From NCBI GenBank assembly GCA_963930655.1, contig OZ005608.1, positions 19,679,271-19,743,270 on the forward strand: DNA of 64,000 bases, in the 5' to 3' direction. How positions within the stretch are numbered: the first letter of the stretch is position 1; the number at the start of each line of letters is the position of its first letter. A program made the translations under genes and the position numbers. The notes below the pieces were generated by a model. The model had not been told where the DNA came from. It made no database searches and saw only the letters and a list, made by a program, of their open reading frames with translations. The stretch comes from Myrica gale (Eukaryota > Streptophyta > Magnoliopsida > Fagales > Myricaceae). Positions 60,764 to 64,000 of this stretch are shown here, in pieces.

Positions 60764-61165
60764 GGGTAAAATCACTTTGAACCCTCAAACTACCACACAA
60801 ATTTCAAATAGCTCCAAATTATCAATCTTGACACATAAGTCATTCAACTTTCACAATGAATCAAATTAAGCCCTCTGTCTAGATTTACCACCGAAACTAA
60901 TGGAACATTGGTCACACACGTGACATTTTTTCAATACGATCTAACGAACATGCCATTAAGGGAAAAATTCGTTTTGAACTCTCGAACTACCAATGCAATT
61001 TCAAACAGGATTTTAAACTATCAATCATGACACATTAAGCACTTCAACTTTTACAATCAATCAAATGAACCCTCTATCCAAATTTACAGTCTAAACTGAC
61101 AGAACCTTGTTCACACTGAGATTTTTTTGATAGTTTGGGGCGCAAAATGACTTTTTTCTCTATTT
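60764..61165. repeat. Foldback MITE related in design to the 19-kb elements
   Basis: GGGGTAAAATCACTTTGAAC with CAAACTACCA at the left is mirrored by TGATAGTTTGGGGCGCAAAA at the right. Internal blocks (CTATCAATCNTGACACAT, CAATCAAATNAA) occur twice, so the element is itself a diverged tandem of two units. It ends just before the hAT-like element at 61200. No target duplication was identified. Confidence 0.55.
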
Positions 61166-61522
61166 TTTAGAGAAATCAATAGACACGAGCCATCTAACCT
61201 AAGAGTGAGAATTTTTTCCGATGGAAACCGAAAATTTCGATTCTGATTCCAGTACCAATATTTAGGGCTAGGCCCAGGGCACTGGTGTTAAAAAAAAAAA
61301 AAAGACAAAAAGGATATCTGGGTCAAAACGACCTAGGTCACGACTCACACAAGTTGAAGTCTCTCAAAGTCTCTCTTCTCTTCTAGAGTATTCTTCAAAG
61401 CATCCCAGCCGCCGCTCACTAGAGCCTAGCCACCCCCCACTGAGTCCAGCCTTCGTCGTGTCGCGTGCCTCGTCGTCCCTCCTTCCCTCCCAAAATCTCT
61501 CTCTCTCTCTCCCAGCTCTCTC

Positions 61523-61524
<2 letters not shown>

Positions 61525-61566
<42 letters not shown>
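61525..61566. repeat. (AT)n microsatellite
   Basis: About 21 AT units, preceded by a CT run at 61496-61521. It lies inside the hAT-like element. Confidence 0.92.
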
Positions 61567-61568
<2 letters not shown>

Positions 61569-61698
61569 TTTCCTCCCTCTCTCTTGCGGATTGCAGTAAA
61601 ACACTCAAATCATCACAGAGGTTGTTGTTCCTGTTGTTTTAGCTGTGAGCTGCAGAGAAATATGGGTGCAGAGCAAATCAAATATTCAATAGACGAAA

Positions 61699-61812
61699 AT
61701 GGATATACACACGAAACTCATGAGGAAGTACAAGCAAGTCCTTGACTCGTGGTTTGTGGTCATTCTTATAGGAAACATTGTCTTGACCATATTTGCCTGC
61801 ATGAAGTTTTGA
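61699..61812 (+). pseudogene. Captured fragment of an oligopeptide transporter (OPT family)
   Basis: A 37-codon stretch from ATG 61699 to a stop at 61810-61812. It contains DIHTKLMRKYKQV followed by a hydrophobic helix WFVVILIGNIVLTIFAC. In plant OPT transporters this signature (HTKLM.KYKQVP.WWF, then a membrane helix ending in a Cys-Glu-Tyr-Tyr box) lies in the middle of a roughly 700-residue, multi-membrane-segment protein. Only this piece is present, the Pro after KYKQV is replaced, and a stop follows the helix, so it cannot encode a transporter. It sits wholly inside the hAT-like element. Confidence 0.78.
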
Positions 61813-62187
61813 AGAAACGAAACGGCGTGAAAGGGCTTTCCTCTCGAGCATGTACTTTTTTTTTTCTCTCTGTTTGAATATTGGCTTGCTTCTCTGTTTG
61901 AATATGAGACTTTAATATTTTTTTCTCTCTCCCTCGACTTTAATTCTGTTGGTTTGAATCATGTAAGTTTGGGTTGAATTTGATTATTTCATGGAATGAT
62001 TCGGTTGATGAGTTTTGAGTTGGATGTGTAATGTGTATTTGATAAAATGTCGTATAAAGATATTGTGGAAATGAGAGATAATAGTTATGATGAAAATGGG
62101 GGGGTAATAGAACCGGAATGAAATTGTTAGTTCTGGTAGGTACCGAAACTGAAACCATCCGTTCTGATACTCACCCTTAATCTAACC

Positions 62188-62611
62188 ACCCTTTGCAACC
62201 ACAGTATGTTCGATTCTCTAATATCGGCGCATGTTACTCCACACGCCCTCTCGGGTGAACTTGGATTTTATGTGCGTGGTATCTGCATTTGAAATTTGTG
62301 GATTCAAATGTTAAGAATTTGTAGTTGTATTTCCAATACAATAAGTTCATTTAAACCAAATTTGTCGGAACATGATGCAGAAAGATTGGATCTAAGGGAT
62401 TTCACTTGTTATTAAAAAAAGAGAATTTGGCAAAAAGGTCCTTGGGTTTATACCCCTTTGGCAAATAGGTCCTTCACTTTTAAATTTCAAAAATTTAGTC
62501 CTTAGATTTTCGATATTTGACAAAATAGTCCTTCCGTCAGTCTGTCCAAGAGTATCGGGACTTACTGTAGTCAAACCACCATTTCACTAGAATAAACAAA
62601 TGGAAACCAAA
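62188..62611. other. Intergenic DNA with a MITE remnant
   Basis: The segment 62420-62560 (AAAAAGGTCCTTGGGTTTA, AAATAGGTCCTTCACTTTT, AAAATAGTCCTTCCGTCAG) consists of related units of a widespread plant repeat of the type seen at 60764. No gene is visible. Confidence 0.45.
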
Positions 62612-62619
62612 AATAAAAA

Positions 62620-62790
62620 GGGAAATGCTTGGGCTCCCGATGGGATCCCGAGCATTTCCCGATAGGGGCTGGAAATGACCATTTCCAGCCCCTATCATTT
62701 TTTGGCATTGAATGATAGGGGCTGGAAATGGTCATTTCCAGCCCCTATCGGGATGGCATCGGGATCCCATCGGGATCCCCAGCCTTTCCC
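62620..62790. mobile_element. 171-bp nested-palindrome MITE upstream of the ATP synthase gene
   Basis: The outer ends GGGAAATGCTTGGG and (complement of the right end) GGGAAAGGCTGGGG are inverted repeats rich in CCCGATGGGATCCCGA. Inside, 62661-62696 and 62714-62749 are perfect 36-bp inverted copies of each other. Each is itself a palindrome (17-bp stem, 2-bp centre). Direct 9-bp flanks AAATAAAAA at 62611-62619 and 62791-62799 fit a Mutator-type target duplication, though the flanks are A-rich. No coding sequence. Confidence 0.85.
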
Positions 62791-62897
62791 AAATAAAAAA
62801 TAAAAAACCCGCACGTACCTTCATACACCTACGTTTCCAACCTTGAAGTTGAAGAACCAAAGCCGCAAAGCTCAGAAGCCACCAGAAACCATCAACA

Positions 62898-63152
62898 ATG
62901 TACCGGCAAGCATCACGCCTCTTGGCTCGAACCCTGCGGGCTGGAGCGAGGCCCTTATCCACGGACCTCCCGGCCGCGCCCACTCCGGACTCCGCTTTCA
63001 TCGAGTCATGGAAGAAGGTCATACCCAACATTGAACCTCCCAAGACTCCATCTCACTTCATGCAGCCCCGCCCGGCCACTCCCACTTCTCTTCCTTCCAA
63101 GATGACTGTCAATTTCGTGCTCCCATATGCCTCTGAGCTCTCTGCCAAGGAG
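62898..63152 (+). CDS. ATP synthase subunit delta', mitochondrial (exon 1 only)
   Basis: The first 85 codons of the plant mitochondrial F1 delta' subunit, the counterpart of bacterial epsilon, part of the rotating central stalk. The ATG at 62898 opens an Arg/Ala/Leu presequence ([20 protein letters not shown]) typical for mitochondrial import. It is followed by a mature start rich in Pro ([17 protein letters not shown]) and the first strand of the beta sandwich ([19 protein letters not shown]), close to the Arabidopsis protein as I recall it. Exon 1 ends in phase 0 at a GT donor after 63152. The beta-sandwich remainder and C-terminal helices lie beyond the window. The 171-bp MITE ends 107 bp upstream of the ATG, so it lies in the promoter or 5' leader. 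Confidence 0.95.
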
Positions 63153-64000
63153 GTACTTTGCTGATCTTCTCTGATGGGTCTGTGTCTCATTTGACTGTTT
63201 GGTGTCTGTGGGTTCTCTCATCTGGGTTTTGCGTGAGAATTTGTTGGTTTTAGTGAATGATTTAGCGTATTATGTGTATTCTGGGCAATTATAGCTTGGA
63301 TTTGTTGTTGGATTTTTCATCTGGGTTTTATATTACGCAATCTAATGTGGCAAATTCAGGAGTTCTAATTACCAGTTGACCATTGTAGCTGAGATTATTT
63401 GGTCCCGCGGTTGTCTTCCGTTCTTGTATCTCTGCCTTGTTTTTATTGGTCGTTTATGATGATCAATATGGAACCATTCGTAGATGTAGTTGCTTTTGTC
63501 AGCTTTGCTAGCTGGTGGTCGTTGGTTTCTTGTCTGATTTTCATCTGGGTTTTGTGTTAATATGTAAACGCTGATGATTGATTTGGGAATATTTTACATT
63601 TGATTGACCATTTTTAACTTTTGAATTTTGGGGTGCCTATACTTTCTTTCATCTTGCGTTTGGTTTGGATGTGTAGGATAACATGATAGATTTCGGGGCA
63701 GTTTGGTTAATTTTGAAGTTCTTTTTCAGTTATTATATGCAACTCTAAGATAAGACATTGTTTTCGGGATGCTAAATGTATCTGATGAAAGAGAAGATCC
63801 AAGTATTTCACCATGTAATCTAGTGTGTTTGCTCGCATCAACATTTGGCTGGCCATGGTAGAGGAAGGATATACTAGCAGGGATTACATTTAACTTATTC
63901 TGAGTTTTTCTTATGGTAAGGTGTGGCTAAACCATGCACCTCCGCATTTTGTTGTTTGGGAATAATGCTGTGTTACTGTCTTAGTAAATTGCAAACATCT
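63153..64000 (+). other. First intron of the ATP synthase delta' gene (runs off the window)
   Basis: T-rich intronic sequence with no continuation of the protein visible before base 64000. No other feature seen. Confidence 0.75.

Larger units (their letters stand above)
61200..62179. mobile_element. Non-autonomous hAT-like element carrying a transporter gene fragment
   Basis: The left end TAAGAGTGAGAATTTTTTCC and the complement of the right end TAAGGGTGAGTATCAGAACG are inverted repeats that continue with GATGGNAACC-type matches. Identical 8-bp flanks ATCTAACC lie at 61192-61199 and 62180-62187, the size expected for hAT. There is no transposase. The interior holds an AT microsatellite (61525-61566) and, on the + strand, a piece of an oligopeptide transporter gene (61699-61812). 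Confidence 0.9.

Noticed and set aside
61419-61608. Open frames with Ile-Tyr repeats
   Set aside because: They translate the AT microsatellite and are not genes.
1-64000. CRISPR arrays, bacterial operons, phage or toxin systems
   Set aside because: No spaced direct repeats and no prokaryotic gene clusters are present; the window is plainly plant nuclear DNA.
1-64000. tRNA or rRNA genes
   Set aside because: No cloverleaf A/B boxes or rRNA-like segments noticed by eye; only the tRNA-Met primer-binding site of the copia-like element at 42976-42986.

Overview
The window is nuclear DNA of a flowering plant, very probably a woody core eudicot. The reasons are GT-AG spliced genes with long AT-rich introns, plant protein families, and abundant L1-type LINE, copia, hAT and MITE debris. 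A closer placement (for example Fagales) would be a guess. Three host genes look functional. From left to right on the + strand they are the 3' half of the nonsense-mediated-decay helicase UPF1 (17 exons, 5565-14353), a complete gene for a large glycine-rich, Cys-rich membrane protein (22 coding exons, 28157-54211, 1448 aa), and the first coding exon of the mitochondrial ATP synthase delta' subunit (62898-63152). As far as I recall, these are the same neighbours in the same order as Arabidopsis AT5G47010-AT5G47020-AT5G47030, so this is an old collinear block stretched by transposons.

Region by region: 1-5475 is a decayed LINE inside a UPF1 intron, and 5565-14353 is UPF1 with a second LINE fragment in one intron. 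The interval 15.7-19.1 kb holds a minus-strand METTL21-type methyltransferase pseudogene split by two hAT-like elements, one with a perfect 8-bp target duplication. The interval 19.1-20.6 kb holds related foldback MITEs. At 20.8-21.4 kb is a small minus-strand secreted-protein gene whose 5' leader has been opened by a 2.6-kb LINE (21411-24004, 11-bp target duplication). The interval 24-26.5 kb is intergenic. The glycine-rich protein gene follows, with a TATA box, a leader intron and a cluster of short upstream ORFs. Its introns carry a LINE 5' fragment, a gag-only copia-like element, a LINE with a 5' inversion (twin priming) and a short LINE tail.

Downstream, 55700-59510 is a 3.8-kb TG...CA unit with a TCTCC duplication, best read as a very long solo LTR. 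The segment 61200-62179 is a non-autonomous hAT-like element with a perfect 8-bp duplication; it contains a fragment of an oligopeptide transporter gene (a Pack-type gene capture). A 171-bp foldback MITE with a 9-bp duplication lies 107 bp upstream of the ATP synthase start codon.

All splice coordinates were read by eye. In all three host genes every exon junction has GT and AG ends, and the reading phase closes across all exons. Family calls rest on remembered homologues, not on a search.
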